Source: Sphingobium sp. 66-54
GTDB lineage: Bacteria > Pseudomonadota > Alphaproteobacteria > Sphingomonadales > Sphingomonadaceae
Direction of reading: 5' to 3'
DNA length: 50,098 bases
NCBI GenBank assembly: GCA_001899715.1
Contig: MKWI01000018.1
Location: 92,348-142,445, forward strand
Positions 31,756 through 41,296 of this stretch are shown here, piece after piece. The notes beneath the pieces were generated by a model. That model saw only the letters and a program-made list of their open reading frames with translations. It was not told where the DNA came from and made no database searches. Each line of letters starts with the position of its first letter. Positions within the stretch are counted from its first letter, which is position 1. The position numbers and the translations under genes are program-made.

Positions 31756-32535
31756 ATGACCGGCCCCATCGCTGAAGAATTTGCACCCGCTGAGGAATCG
31801 ATCAGTTGGGCAGAGAGCGCAACTTCTGAACTTGACGTGCTGATCCGCACCTTTTTCAAGGGAGACGTCGCAGAGATCGTTGTCGAGTTCGATCCTGATA
31901 CCGGAGAGAATGTTCAGAAGCTGAAGTTCAAGGCAAAGATCCCCAAGGACTTCAGGAGGAAAGTCACCGAAGCAATCAACAACGCTCGGCATAGCTTCGA
32001 CCAGTCCATCTTTGCCGCTCGAAATGTGCTGGGCCAAAGGGCCGCCAAGAGTGTGTATTATCCTTGGGCACAAAATCCCACTGACTTGGACGGGTTGCTG
32101 AAGGCGAGGGCGATTGATCCTCGGTTGTGGGACACCATACGGGCGCATGAGCCATATCCCACTTCGGATACTTACCCCGGCGGTGATGACTTGATCCGAA
32201 TGCTTGCGACCATCGCTAATAACAAGCACACAGTCGGACTCTCCGTGAACGGTCTCATCGCGGAAACGAAATTCCCCTCGATCGTCGGAGGCTTTGTTGA
32301 GAGCCTTAGCGTTCTCAGTCCCAGATGGGATGCGCGCAAACGCGAGGCTGAACTTGCAAGGTGGAAAGGGAATGTCCAAATTGATGGAGAGTACCAATTC
32401 GCCTTCGTGATATGCCTTGAAAATACCCCGCTCTCTAAGCCGGTAGATGTGATGTTGGCGCTTCGCTCCTTCACGCAAAGGGCCAAGACGGTTTGCGAAA
32501 CTATCAAGGCTAAATGTCTCAAACTCACTAACTAG
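31756..32535 (+). CDS. Accessory hypothetical protein with lower GC
   Basis: This 259-residue soluble protein is the one gene in the window with clearly different base and codon use: many AAA/AAG, AAT and TTG codons, and GC near 50 percent by eye against well over 60 around it. It has a helical core (residues about 65-100: DFRRKVTEAINNARHSFDQS) and a PGGDDLIRMLATIANNKHT segment near 136. This loosely resembles a widespread family of unknown function with a conserved helix-(N)KH motif. No catalytic signature is seen. Horizontal acquisition is likely. The flanks 31617-31755 and 32536-32622 hold no other gene. Confidence 0.7.
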   Translation: MTGPIAEEFAPAEESISWAESATSELDVLIRTFFKGDVAEIVVEFDPDTGENVQKLKFKAKIPKDFRRKVTEAINNARHSFDQSIFAARNVLGQRAAKSVYYPWAQNPTDLDGLLKARAIDPRLWDTIRAHEPYPTSDTYPGGDDLIRMLATIANNKHTVGLSVNGLIAETKFPSIVGGFVESLSVLSPRWDARKREAELARWKGNVQIDGEYQFAFVICLENTPLSKPVDVMLALRSFTQRAKTVCETIKAKCLKLTN

Positions 32536-32622
32536 GTCGGCAATAACACCGAAGATAAGCCCCCCGGTCAAACCGGGGTGAAACCTTGACCACAAAGAAC
32601 TGCCCGCCACCGGCATGACGCC

Positions 32623-32652
32623 AAAAAAAAGGGCCGGCACAAGCGCCGGCCC
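32623..32652 (-). terminator. Intrinsic terminator of glnK-amtB
   Basis: On the minus strand GGGCCGGC and GCCGGCCC form a perfect 8-pair stem with a short loop, followed by eight T (AAAAAAAA at 32623-32630 on plus). It lies about 70 bases after the amtB stop. Confidence 0.9.
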
Positions 32653-32720
32653 AGGTCGTTCGCAGGAGGAACATCGGGGAGACTGGGCGGCCGTCCCACC
32701 GGCCACCCCGCCCAAATCGG

Positions 32721-34049
32721 TCAGTTGTAGGCACGCTCGCCATGTTCGCCGAGGTCGAGGCCTTCCAGCTCGACATCGGGAGCGACCCGCAGGCCGGTGA
32801 GCGCCTTGGCGATGGTGATGGCGATCGCGGTGCCGATGGCGGAGACGACCACCGTCGCCGCCACCGCCGAGACCTGCGTCACGATCTGCCCGCCGATCGC
32901 ATAATCCGCGCCGCCGGGGCCGCCGAGCGAGGGCGCATAGACGATGGCGGTGCCGATGGCGCCGACCATGCCGCCGATGCCGTGGATGCCGAAGGCGTCG
33001 AGCGAGTCGTCATAGCCCAGCGCCGGCTTCACCCTGGCAACGAACACGAAGCAGACGACCGAGGCCACCGCACCCAGCACGATCGCGCCGAACGGGCCGC
33101 TATTGCCCGCCGCCGGAGTGATCGCAACGAGACCGGAGATGATGCCCGAGCAGAAGCCTAGCGCCGAGCCCTTGTGGCCGACCACCCGCTCGGTCGCCAT
33201 CCAGGCGAGACCGGCGGCGGCGGTCGCGACGAAGGTGTTGATCATCGCCAGCGCCGCCGATCCGTTGGCCTCCAGCGCCGAGCCGGCGTTGAAGCCGAAC
33301 CAGCCGACCCACAGCAGGCCGGTGCCGACCATGGTGAGGGTGAGGCTGTGCGGGGGCATCGGCTCATTGGGATAGCCCTTGCGCTTGCCGAGCATGATCG
33401 CGGCGACCAGCGCCGAGACGCCAGCGTTGATGTGGACCACCGTGCCGCCGGCGAAATCCAGCGCGCCCATGGTGAAGAACAGGCCGCGCCCTTCCCAGAC
33501 CATGTGGGCGATGGGGAAATAGACGATGGTGAGCCACACGGCGGCGAACACCAGCACGGCGGAGAATTTCATGCGCTCCACCACGCCGCCCAGCACCAGC
33601 GCGATGGTGATCGCGGCGAAGGTCATCTGGAAGCTGATAAAGACATATTCGGAGATGACCTCACTGGTGAAGGTCGCCGCCGTGGAGTCGGGCGTGACGC
33701 CGCTGAGGAAGAATTTGCCCCAGCTTATGAAGGCGTTGCCCTCCGGGCCGAACGCAAGGCCATAGCCGTACGTCACCCAGATCAGCATGGCGAGCGCCGC
33801 CACCGCGCCGATCTGCGTCATGGTCGCGAGCATGTTCTTGGCGCGGGTGAGGCCGCCGTAGAACAGCGCGAGGCCGGGCAGGATCATCAGCAGCACCAGC
33901 ACGGTCGCCGTCATCATCCAGGCGTTGTTGCCGGGGTTGGGCATGGATGCGGCCTGCGTCGCCACGTCCTGCGCCCAGGCGGGCAGTGCGGCGAACAGCG
34001 AGAGGCCGGTCGCCGCCGCTGCACGGATCATTGGTCTTGCGAGAATCAT
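32721..34049 (-). CDS. amtB: Ammonium transporter AmtB
   Basis: AmtB conducts ammonium across the inner membrane and binds GlnK when nitrogen is plentiful. The 442-residue protein starts with a signal peptide (to AQDVATQ at about residue 23), then 11 membrane helices. The twin-His pore residues can be placed in SFQMTFAAITIAL-type and GTVVHINAGVSALVA contexts, and the late DDSLDAFGIHGIGGMVGAI motif carries the second His. GGGGGAAACG precedes ATG 34049. It is transcribed with glnK, 17 bases upstream. Confidence 0.95.
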   Translation of the reverse strand: MILARPMIRAAAATGLSLFAALPAWAQDVATQAASMPNPGNNAWMMTATVLVLLMILPGLALFYGGLTRAKNMLATMTQIGAVAALAMLIWVTYGYGLAFGPEGNAFISWGKFFLSGVTPDSTAATFTSEVISEYVFISFQMTFAAITIALVLGGVVERMKFSAVLVFAAVWLTIVYFPIAHMVWEGRGLFFTMGALDFAGGTVVHINAGVSALVAAIMLGKRKGYPNEPMPPHSLTLTMVGTGLLWVGWFGFNAGSALEANGSAALAMINTFVATAAAGLAWMATERVVGHKGSALGFCSGIISGLVAITPAAGNSGPFGAIVLGAVASVVCFVFVARVKPALGYDDSLDAFGIHGIGGMVGAIGTAIVYAPSLGGPGGADYAIGGQIVTQVSAVAATVVVSAIGTAIAITIAKALTGLRVAPDVELEGLDLGEHGERAYN

Positions 34050-34065
34050 CGTTTCCCCCTTTCGT

Positions 34066-34458
<393 letters not shown>

Positions 34459-34604
34459 TTAAACGCGAGTTAACGCGGCCCGGCCCGCGGCCGGTCATGC
34501 CGCACCGCACAAATTATGAGCAGCGCGTAGGATATGCCTATTTTTTAGGCAGATGGGCGACGCGGAGGGGGAGCGTAAAAACCCCGAATCGTTCGCTAAA
34601 GTGT

Positions 34605-35495
34605 CTAGATCGACCGAGACCGCGCCTGCCGGTAGCTCCCCAGCAGCCGCACCCATTTGCTGTGGAACGCCAGTTCCTCCAGCGCCCGGTCGACGGCGGC
34701 GTCGCCCGGCATGCCCTCAATGTCGGCATAGAATTCCGTCGCGGAGAAGCTGGCGCCGCGCTGGTAGCTCTCCAGCTTGGTCATGTTGACGCCATTGGTC
34801 GCGAAACCGCCCAACGCCTTGTAGAGCGCCGCCGGCACGTTCTTCACCTCGAACAAAAAGGTCGTCATTACCGGCCCGTCGCGCGACGGCACGCGCGACT
34901 CGCGCGCCAGCACGACGAAGCGGGTCATATTGTCGGCGCTGTCCTCGATGTTCCGGTCATGCACCTTGAGGCCGTAAAGCTCGGCCGCAAGCGGCGGCGC
35001 GATGGCGGCCGCGCCCGACTCGCCCGCCTCCGCAACCAGCGCGGCGGCGCCGGCAGTATCGTCATAGGCGATCGGGCGAATGCCCCGCGCGCGCAGATAA
35101 TGGCGGCACTGGCCGAGCGCCTGCACATGGCTGAGCGCGCTCACCAGCGGCGCATCGTCGATGCTCATCAGCGCATAGCGGATCGGCAGGAAATATTCGT
35201 CGATGATCGCCAGGCCGGACTCGGGCAGCAGGAAATGCATGTCCGCGACACGCCCGTGCAGCGAATTCTCGATGGGGATCATCGCCCGGTCGGCCCGGCC
35301 CTCGCGCACCGCATCCAGCGCATCCTCGAAGCTGAAGCAGGGCAGCGGCCGCGCGTCGGCCGCATAGTCGAGCACGGCCAGATGGGAATTGGCGCCCGGC
35401 GCCCCCTGGAAAGAGATTGCCAGTTCAGGCGCTTGCGCCGCGGCCTGCGCCATATCCGCCACGAGGCGCTGCGCGGGAAGGGGATAATTGTCCAT
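34605..35495 (-). CDS. pheA: Prephenate dehydratase
   Basis: The enzyme turns prephenate into phenylpyruvate in phenylalanine synthesis. The 296-residue protein has the dehydratase domain (about 20-205: SFQGAPGANSHLAV, then ...MIPIENSLHGRVAD, and the catalytic Thr in NMTRFVVL near 191). A C-terminal ACT domain (about 210-285, FLFEVKNVPAALYKALGGFA, then GVNMTKLESYQ) should bind phenylalanine for feedback control. It is monofunctional, with no chorismate mutase part. ATG 35495 is chosen; an in-frame start at 35561 would add 22 residues overlapping the cytochrome promoter. It is divergent from the cytochrome gene. Confidence 0.93.
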   Translation of the reverse strand: MDNYPLPAQRLVADMAQAAAQAPELAISFQGAPGANSHLAVLDYAADARPLPCFSFEDALDAVREGRADRAMIPIENSLHGRVADMHFLLPESGLAIIDEYFLPIRYALMSIDDAPLVSALSHVQALGQCRHYLRARGIRPIAYDDTAGAAALVAEAGESGAAAIAPPLAAELYGLKVHDRNIEDSADNMTRFVVLARESRVPSRDGPVMTTFLFEVKNVPAALYKALGGFATNGVNMTKLESYQRGASFSATEFYADIEGMPGDAAVDRALEELAFHSKWVRLLGSYRQARSRSI

Positions 35496-35618
35496 GTCGG
35501 CCGCTGCGCTTACGGCTTCCGCCGGCCACGCGCAAGGCGCGCACGCATGGCTTGCACCCAAGCCGTGCAGCCATTAAGGGAGCGCCAACAAGGGGTATCG
35601 GCCGGAGATAATGGGCGC

Positions 35619-36251
35619 ATGAGCGATCGTTTCAACACCGCTGCGGGCTGGGCATTGTTTGCCGGCATCATCGCGCTGGGCGGTGGCATCATCAGCAGCA
35701 AAATGTTTCATTCCGAACGGCCGGAACCGATGGGCTACGAGATTGCGGGCGTCGAGGCCGAGGGGGACGGCGGCGCGGCCAGCGGCCCCAGCCTCGCCAC
35801 CCTGCTCGCCAGCGCGGACGTGGCGGCGGGCGAGAAGGTGTTCGCCAAGTGCAGCGCCTGCCACACGATCAATCAGGGTGGCGCCAACGGCATCGGCCCC
35901 AACCTTTACGCCACGATGGGCGAGGAAATCGCCGTGGGCAAGGGCGGCTTCGCCTTCTCCGATGCGCTCAAGAAAGTGGGCGGCACCTGGACCTTCGAGC
36001 AGATGGACCACTGGCTGACCAGCCCGCGCAGCTTCGCCAACGGCACCAAGATGAGCTTCGCCGGCCTCAGCAAGCCCGAGGACCGCGCCAACATCATCGC
36101 CTATCTGAACGCACAGGGCTCCAACCTGCCGCTCCCGGCCGCCGATGCAGCGCCAGCAGCGGACGAAGCCGCCAATGCGGCAGCACCGGCGGATGAGGCG
36201 GCCAACGCAGCCGCTCCCGCGGAGAATGCGACGGAACCCGCAGCCAAGTAA
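35619..36251 (+). CDS. cycM: Membrane-anchored class I cytochrome c
   Basis: This 210-residue protein has an N-terminal uncleaved anchor (AAGWALFAGIIALGGGIIS, about 8-26), a linker, and a single c-type haem domain: C78-C81-H82 (CSACH) and axial M145 (TKMSFAGL). It resembles the CycM/cytochrome c552 electron carriers between the bc1 complex and terminal oxidase on the periplasmic face. The C-terminal 40 residues are an unusual Ala/Glu-rich tail built from two DEAANAAAPA repeats. ATG 35619 fits the anchor; the frame stays open far upstream but is antisense to pheA. Confidence 0.9.
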   Translation: MSDRFNTAAGWALFAGIIALGGGIISSKMFHSERPEPMGYEIAGVEAEGDGGAASGPSLATLLASADVAAGEKVFAKCSACHTINQGGANGIGPNLYATMGEEIAVGKGGFAFSDALKKVGGTWTFEQMDHWLTSPRSFANGTKMSFAGLSKPEDRANIIAYLNAQGSNLPLPAADAAPAADEAANAAAPADEAANAAAPAENATEPAAK

Positions 36252-36294
36252 GCAGCGCGGCGCTTCATAGCGCCGGTTGACGGAAACAGACGGA

Positions 36295-36334
36295 GAGGCG
36301 GGTGCGTCAAAGGCGCCCGCCTCTTTCTTTTTAT
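36295..36334 (+). terminator. Intrinsic terminator after cycM
   Basis: GAGGCGGG (36295-36302) and CCCGCCTC (36316-36323) form an 8-pair stem followed by TTTCTTTTT. It lies 44 bases after the cytochrome stop and just before the converging LOG-family gene. Confidence 0.88.
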
Positions 36335-36367
36335 CCGCGCCTAACCGCTATCAGCGCGGATTGCGGT

Positions 36368-37246
36368 TCAACACCCGAGCGGTTCGCCATCGGCATAGAA
36401 TTGCTCGACCACGTCCCATGCTTCCTCCGCCGTCTCGACCCAGTTGATGAGATCGACATCGCGTGGGCTGATGACGCCTTCTTCCGCCAGCGCCTCGAAA
36501 TTGACGACACGCGTCCAGAAATCGCGGCCAAAGACGAGGATCGGGATGGGCTTCATCTTGCCGGTCTGAACCAGCGTCAGCACCTCGAAAAACTCGTCGA
36601 ACGTACCGAAGCCGCCGGGGAATACCGCAAGCGCCCGCGCGCGCATGGTGAAGTGCATCTTGCGCAGCGCGAAATAATGGAACTGGAAGCTCAGCTCGGG
36701 CGTGACATAGGAGTTGGGGCATTGCTCATGCGGCAGCACGATGTTGAGCCCGATCGTCTGCGCACCGACATCAGCCGCGCCGCGATTGGCCGCCTCCATG
36801 ATCGACGGACCACCACCCGAGCAGACGACGAAATGATGGCATCCCCCGGCATTGGTCGGAAACTGCGCGGCGATGCGCGCCAGCTTGCGCGCCTCGTCAT
36901 AATATTTGGACTTGGCGACCAGCCGCTCCGCCACCGTACGCTCGGCGTCCGTGCGCGCCGCTTCCAGCAGCGCCTGCGCCGCCTGCGGCTCCGGGATGCG
37001 AGCGGATCCGTAGAATACGAAGGTAGAGGCGATATTGGCCTCCGACAGCAGCAGGTCGGGCTTCAGCAGCTCAAGCTGGAAGCGCACCGGCCGCAAATCT
37101 TCGCGCAGCAGAAACTCGGTATCCTGGAAAGCCAGCCGGTAGGCCGCGCTTTCGGTCTGCGGGGAGGAGGTAGTGCGCTGCGCATCGACAGCTTCTTCGA
37201 CGGCGGGGCGGAACTTGCGCTCGTCGACATGGACATGATCGGTCAT
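36368..37246 (-). CDS. LOG-family (TIGR00730-like) Rossmann protein
   Basis: The 292-residue protein carries the family signature FPGGFGTFDEFFEVLT near residue 209, with SGGGPSIMEAANRGA near 143. LOG proteins are cytokinin riboside 5'-monophosphate phosphoribohydrolases or nucleotide 5'-monophosphate nucleosidases. This longer form, with about 80 extra N-terminal residues including FYGSARIPEPQ, resembles the bacterial nucleosidase branch. Which nucleotide it cleaves cannot be told. It is monocistronic on the minus strand, convergent with cycM. Confidence 0.86.
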   Translation of the reverse strand: MTDHVHVDERKFRPAVEEAVDAQRTTSSPQTESAAYRLAFQDTEFLLREDLRPVRFQLELLKPDLLLSEANIASTFVFYGSARIPEPQAAQALLEAARTDAERTVAERLVAKSKYYDEARKLARIAAQFPTNAGGCHHFVVCSGGGPSIMEAANRGAADVGAQTIGLNIVLPHEQCPNSYVTPELSFQFHYFALRKMHFTMRARALAVFPGGFGTFDEFFEVLTLVQTGKMKPIPILVFGRDFWTRVVNFEALAEEGVISPRDVDLINWVETAEEAWDVVEQFYADGEPLGC

Positions 37247-37293
37247 GGGCCGGCGCTAGACGATTTCGCGCGGGAAGGAAACCGGCGATCCGG

Positions 37294-37980
37294 TCAGCGG
37301 CAATAGCCCCCCTTGCCCCCCATATCGAAATGGAAATGGTCATGGTGTGCGGCGTTGTAATCCGGGCTGAGCACGGTCGGGAAGCGCTTGCAGGCGCTCT
37401 GGTGGATGATCTTCAGGAACTGCGCGGTCGCGCCGCCCGCATGCCAGTCCGACAATACGCTGACCCGCCGGCCGTCGGCCAGCACGAAGGCCGCGACATC
37501 CACGGCATTGGCGTGGGCATGCTCGCTGCGCTTGCCGGCGATGGTGCCGCCAGTTCCGCGCACGTCACGGCAGGCATAGGTGCCGAACGTCTCGATGCGG
37601 ACCACCTCGCTGCCGAGATAGAGCCGCGCCGCCGGCCGCACGGCATAGCGCGCCCAGGCCGCGAAGGTTGCCGCGAGCGGGCAGGTCATCGCGCCCAGAT
37701 TGGCGGTCGGCGTGCCGATATCCATGAGCTTGACGGCGTCGATGACTGTGCAGCCGCCACCGTGATTCTGGTTGGGAAGCGGCGTATAACGCACCTGCGC
37801 TGCATCCAGCCGGGCCGTGCATTGGCGGAATGCCGCACTGTCGGGGAGCGGAGCCGGTCGGCTCGCCGAGGCCATCGGCCGCTTGTGGACGATGCTGTGG
37901 TCGGCGCAGGCGGCAAGCCCCGCCAGCGCCAGCAGCGCTACCATCCGCCCGAAAAGCGCAGACTTCCCTTGCCCTACCAT
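37294..37980 (-). CDS. Extensin-like C-terminal domain lipoprotein
   Basis: The 228-residue protein begins with a signal peptide ending LAGLAAC (lipobox Cys at about 25). It then carries an extensin-like C-terminal domain, with conserved Cys residues near 54, 77, 100 and 136, and a metal-site-like EHAHANAVDVAAF near 153 and AAHHDHFHFDMG near 210. The HxH patterns resemble LAS-type peptidoglycan peptidases (MepA/VanY-like), so cell-wall hydrolysis is possible but inferred. It is about 47 bases upstream of the LOG-family gene on the same strand. Confidence 0.83.
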   Translation of the reverse strand: MVGQGKSALFGRMVALLALAGLAACADHSIVHKRPMASASRPAPLPDSAAFRQCTARLDAAQVRYTPLPNQNHGGGCTVIDAVKLMDIGTPTANLGAMTCPLAATFAAWARYAVRPAARLYLGSEVVRIETFGTYACRDVRGTGGTIAGKRSEHAHANAVDVAAFVLADGRRVSVLSDWHAGGATAQFLKIIHQSACKRFPTVLSPDYNAAHHDHFHFDMGGKGGYCR

Positions 37981-38247
37981 CTGCTTGGATATGGGTTCCA
38001 GATGGTTAACAAAATATAAACGACCAGTGCAGCGGTGCGGCCGGGCGAGTCGCTTTCACGGCGACACGAAGCGGCAGCCGCTCCAGCCCATGATCGCTGC
38101 GCCGCAAATAAGCGGCATTGGCGCAGCAGATACCGTCCACCGCTTTCGCGAAGCGGGGGGTAGTCGGCGTCACAGTAACCTACTGTTTTGCAATATATCA
38201 CCGATGCGATCTGCCCCGCACGGCCATGAGGCGCGCGCGAACTTCGC
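37981..38247. other. Divergent extensin-serC gap with small palindromes
   Basis: This stretch between two divergent genes holds no supported gene. It contains GCCGC-AAATAA-GCGGC (38101-38116) and CCGCTT-TCGCG-AAGCGG (38140-38156), both perfect short inverted repeats of unknown use. The serC promoter and leader follow. Confidence 0.45.
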
Positions 38248-38275
38248 TTGACTTTGTCCCGCAGCAGCCTAGGGC
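38248..38275 (+). promoter_or_regulatory. Candidate serC promoter
   Basis: TTGACT (38248-38253) and TAGGGC (38270-38275) are 16 bases apart. The predicted start, near 38281, would give a leader of about 53 bases. Confidence 0.35.
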
Positions 38276-38280
38276 CGCCG

Positions 38281-38333
38281 ACGGGCCACGCGGTCCCAAC
38301 GCCGCGCGTGCTCTCTGCAAGGAGACGCAACAC
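38281..38333 (+). promoter_or_regulatory. Structured serC leader, candidate serC-type RNA motif
   Basis: Just before serC, CACGCG (38287-38292) can pair with CGCGTG (38305-38310), or CGCGG (38289-38293) with CCGCG (38302-38306). These are two exclusive hairpins. A pyrimidine-rich CTCTCTGC and the AAGGAG ribosome site follow. A serC leader motif has been described upstream of alphaproteobacterial serC genes; this fits in place and size. I could not check it against the model. Confidence 0.45.
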
Positions 38334-39476
38334 ATGACTGAGGTTATCAAGCCGGGCGTCAAGCCCGCGCGCCCCTATTTCTCGTCCGGTCCCTGCGCGA
38401 AGCCGCCCGGATACAGCCCCGAAAAGCTGGCTACCCAGGTCCTCGGACGCTCTCACCGTTCCAAGCTCGGCAAAACGCGCCTCGCTTATTGCATCGACCT
38501 GATGCGGGAGCTGCTGGGCCTGCCCGAGACGCACCGTATCGGCATCGTACCCGGTTCGGACACAGGCGCATTCGAGATGGCGATGTGGACCATGCTCGGC
38601 GCACGCCCGGTGACGGCGCTGGCATGGGAGAGCTTCGGTGAAGGTTGGATCACCGATATCGCCAAGCAGCTCAAGCTCGATCCGACGACACTGCGGGCCG
38701 ATTATGGCCAGCTCCCCGACCTCACACAGGTCGATTGGTCGAACGACGTGCTGTTCACCTGGAACGGCACGACCTCCGGCGCGCGCGTGCCCAATGGCGA
38801 CTGGATCGCCGCGGACCGCGAGGGCCTGTGCTTCGCCGACGCGACCAGCGCGGTATTCGCCTACGACATTCCGTGGGACAAGATCGACGTCGCCACCTTC
38901 TCCTGGCAGAAGGTGCTGGGTGGAGAGGGCGCGCACGGCGTGCTCATCCTCGGCCCTCGCGCCGTCGAGCGGCTGGAAAGCTACACCCCCGCATGGCCGC
39001 TGCCCAAGGTCTTTCGCCTCACCAAGGGTGGCAAGCTCAACGAGGGCATCTTCAAGGGCGAGACGATCAACACGCCTTCGATGCTTGCCGTTGAGGATGC
39101 GATCTTCGCGCTGGAGTGGTCCAGGTCGGTCGGCGGCACCGAGGGGCTCATCGCCCGCGCGCAGGCCAATGCCGATGCGCTCGATGCCATCGTCTCCGCC
39201 CGCCCGTGGCTCGGCCATCTCGCAGCCGATCCGGCCAGCCGGTCGATCACCAGCGTCTGCCTGACGGTGGAGGGCGCCGACGCGGCCTTCATCAAGAAGA
39301 TGGCATCGCTGCTCGAAGCCGAGGACGCCGCCTATGATGTCGCCGGCTATCGCGACGCGCCTCCGGGCCTGCGCATCTGGTGCGGCGCCACGGTGGACGC
39401 CGTCGACGTCGCCACGCTCGGCCCCTGGCTCGATTGGGCCTACGCCGAGACCAAGGCCGCGCTGACCGCCGCCTGA
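38334..39476 (+). CDS. serC: Phosphoserine aminotransferase
   Basis: SerC converts 3-phosphohydroxypyruvate and glutamate to phosphoserine (and takes part in pyridoxal phosphate synthesis in some bacteria). The 380-residue protein is the alphaproteobacterial long form. [15 protein letters not shown] is at 14-28, the phosphate-binding loop is [10 protein letters not shown] at 72-81, and the PLP lysine is K193 in [18 protein letters not shown] precedes ATG 38334. SerA follows after about 107 bases, making a serine operon. Confidence 0.95.
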   Translation: MTEVIKPGVKPARPYFSSGPCAKPPGYSPEKLATQVLGRSHRSKLGKTRLAYCIDLMRELLGLPETHRIGIVPGSDTGAFEMAMWTMLGARPVTALAWESFGEGWITDIAKQLKLDPTTLRADYGQLPDLTQVDWSNDVLFTWNGTTSGARVPNGDWIAADREGLCFADATSAVFAYDIPWDKIDVATFSWQKVLGGEGAHGVLILGPRAVERLESYTPAWPLPKVFRLTKGGKLNEGIFKGETINTPSMLAVEDAIFALEWSRSVGGTEGLIARAQANADALDAIVSARPWLGHLAADPASRSITSVCLTVEGADAAFIKKMASLLEAEDAAYDVAGYRDAPPGLRIWCGATVDAVDVATLGPWLDWAYAETKAALTAA

Positions 39477-39583
39477 CCATTCCGGCGCTCCCGCATCCGC
39501 GGGCCGGGGCTTCATCGCATGATCCTGCCCCGGCCCGCCGTCCGCGCGGGACGCGTTTGCCCATATTCAAAGGACTTCAATCC

Positions 39584-41164
39584 ATGCCCAAGGTACTCAT
39601 TTCCGACAAGATGGACCCGCAGGCCGCGCAGATCTTCCGCGATCGCGGCGTCGACGTGGACGTCATCACCGGCAAGACGCCGGAAGAACTCAAGGCGATC
39701 ATCGGCCAATATGACGGCCTCGCCATCCGCTCCTCGACCAAGGTGACGAAGGAGATCATCGACGCGGCGACCAACCTCAAGGTAATCGGCCGCGCCGGCA
39801 TCGGCGTCGACAATGTCGACATTCCCTATGCCAGCGCCAAGGGTATCGTGGTGATGAACACGCCGTTCGGCAACTCGATCACCACCGCCGAGCACGCCAT
39901 TGCGCTGATGTTCGCGCTCGCCCGCCAGCTTCCAGAGGCGGACGCCTCCACACAGGCAAGCAAGTGGGAGAAGAACCGCTTCATGGGCGTCGAGGTGACG
40001 GGCAAGACGCTCGGCCTGATCGGCGCGGGCAATATCGGCTCGATCGTCGCCAGCCGCGCGCTCGGCCTCAAGATGAAGGTTGTCGCCTACGATCCCTTCC
40101 TCACCCCCGAGCGCGCCATCGAGCTGGGCGTGGAGAAGGTGGATCTCGACACGCTTCTCGCCAGGGCGGACTTCATCACCCTGCACACGCCGCTGACCGA
40201 GCAGACCCGCAACATCCTCTCTGCCGAAAATCTCGCCAAGACCAAGAAGGGCGTGCGGATCATCAACTGCGCCCGGGGCGGCCTGGTCGACGAGGCAGCG
40301 CTCAAGGAAGGGCTGGAGAGCGGCCACATCGCCGGTGCGGCGCTGGACGTGTTCGCGGTCGAGCCGGCCAAGGACAACCCGCTGTTCGGCGTGCCCAATT
40401 TCATCTCGACCCCACACCTCGGTGCGTCCACCAGCGAGGCACAGGTCAACGTCGCACTACAGGTGGCCGAGCAGCTCAGCGATTATCTGCTGACCGGCGG
40501 CGTCACCAACGCGCTCAACATGCCGAGCCTCTCCGCCGAGGAAGCGCCGAAGCTCAGGCCCTACATGGCCCTTGCCGAAAAGCTGGGCAGCATGATCGGC
40601 CAGCTCGCACATGACAATCTCACCGACATCTCGATCGAAGTGGAGGGCGCCGCCGCCGAGCTGAACATCAAGCCAATCACGGGCGCCGTGCTCGCCGGCC
40701 TGATGAAGCGCTATTCGGATACGGTGAACATGGTCAATGCGCCGTTCCTCGCCCGCGAACGCGGGCTGGACGTGCGCGAGGTGCGCCATGACCGCGAGGC
40801 GGATTATCACACCCTAGTGCGTGTTTCGGTACAGACCAGCCAGGGTGAACGCTCTATCGCGGGCACGCTGTTCGGCAACGCAAACCCACGTCTGGTTGAG
40901 ATTTTCGGCATCAAGATCGAGGCCGATCTTGACGGTCACATGCTCTACATCGTCAACACCGATCAGCCGGGCTTCATCGGGGCCGTCGGCTCGACGCTGG
41001 GCGAGGCCGGCATCAACATCGGCACCTTCCACCTTGGCCGCCGTGAGGCTGGTGGCGAGGCGGTGCTGCTGCTCTCGGTCGACGAGCGAGTCCCCGAGGA
41101 ACTGATGCGAAAGATCGAGCAGGCCCCCGGCGTGCGCATAGTCCGCGCGCTCGAATTTTTCTGA
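39584..41164 (+). CDS. serA: D-3-phosphoglycerate dehydrogenase
   Basis: SerA oxidises 3-phosphoglycerate with NAD+, the first step of serine synthesis. The 526-residue protein is the long type. Substrate and NAD domains are at 1-315 (GLIGAGNIGSIVASRA for NAD; catalytic Arg in NCARGGLVDE; catalytic His in TPHLGAST). An intervening ASB domain follows at about 320-450, then an ACT domain at about 455-526 (YIVNTDQPGFIGAVGS) for serine feedback. ATG 39584 has AAAGGA upstream; an open extension into the serC end lacks any ribosome site. Confidence 0.96.
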   Translation: MPKVLISDKMDPQAAQIFRDRGVDVDVITGKTPEELKAIIGQYDGLAIRSSTKVTKEIIDAATNLKVIGRAGIGVDNVDIPYASAKGIVVMNTPFGNSITTAEHAIALMFALARQLPEADASTQASKWEKNRFMGVEVTGKTLGLIGAGNIGSIVASRALGLKMKVVAYDPFLTPERAIELGVEKVDLDTLLARADFITLHTPLTEQTRNILSAENLAKTKKGVRIINCARGGLVDEAALKEGLESGHIAGAALDVFAVEPAKDNPLFGVPNFISTPHLGASTSEAQVNVALQVAEQLSDYLLTGGVTNALNMPSLSAEEAPKLRPYMALAEKLGSMIGQLAHDNLTDISIEVEGAAAELNIKPITGAVLAGLMKRYSDTVNMVNAPFLARERGLDVREVRHDREADYHTLVRVSVQTSQGERSIAGTLFGNANPRLVEIFGIKIEADLDGHMLYIVNTDQPGFIGAVGSTLGEAGINIGTFHLGRREAGGEAVLLLSVDERVPEELMRKIEQAPGVRIVRALEFF

Positions 41165-41296
41165 TGAATTGGCTTCTTCCGTTCGCGCTGCGGCGGGAGA
41201 GGCATTCGGGACGGGGCAGCGATGCAAACCGCTGCCCCGGTTCGACTACGCGAATTTTCCCTCCCCAGCGCGGCGAAATCCGCTAAAGCCCGGCGC

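Noticed and set aside
34497..35618. Upstream extension of the cytochrome frame to a 584-residue protein
   Set aside because: The first 374 codons lie antisense to pheA and look like shadow sequence; the anchor helix begins at ATG 35619.
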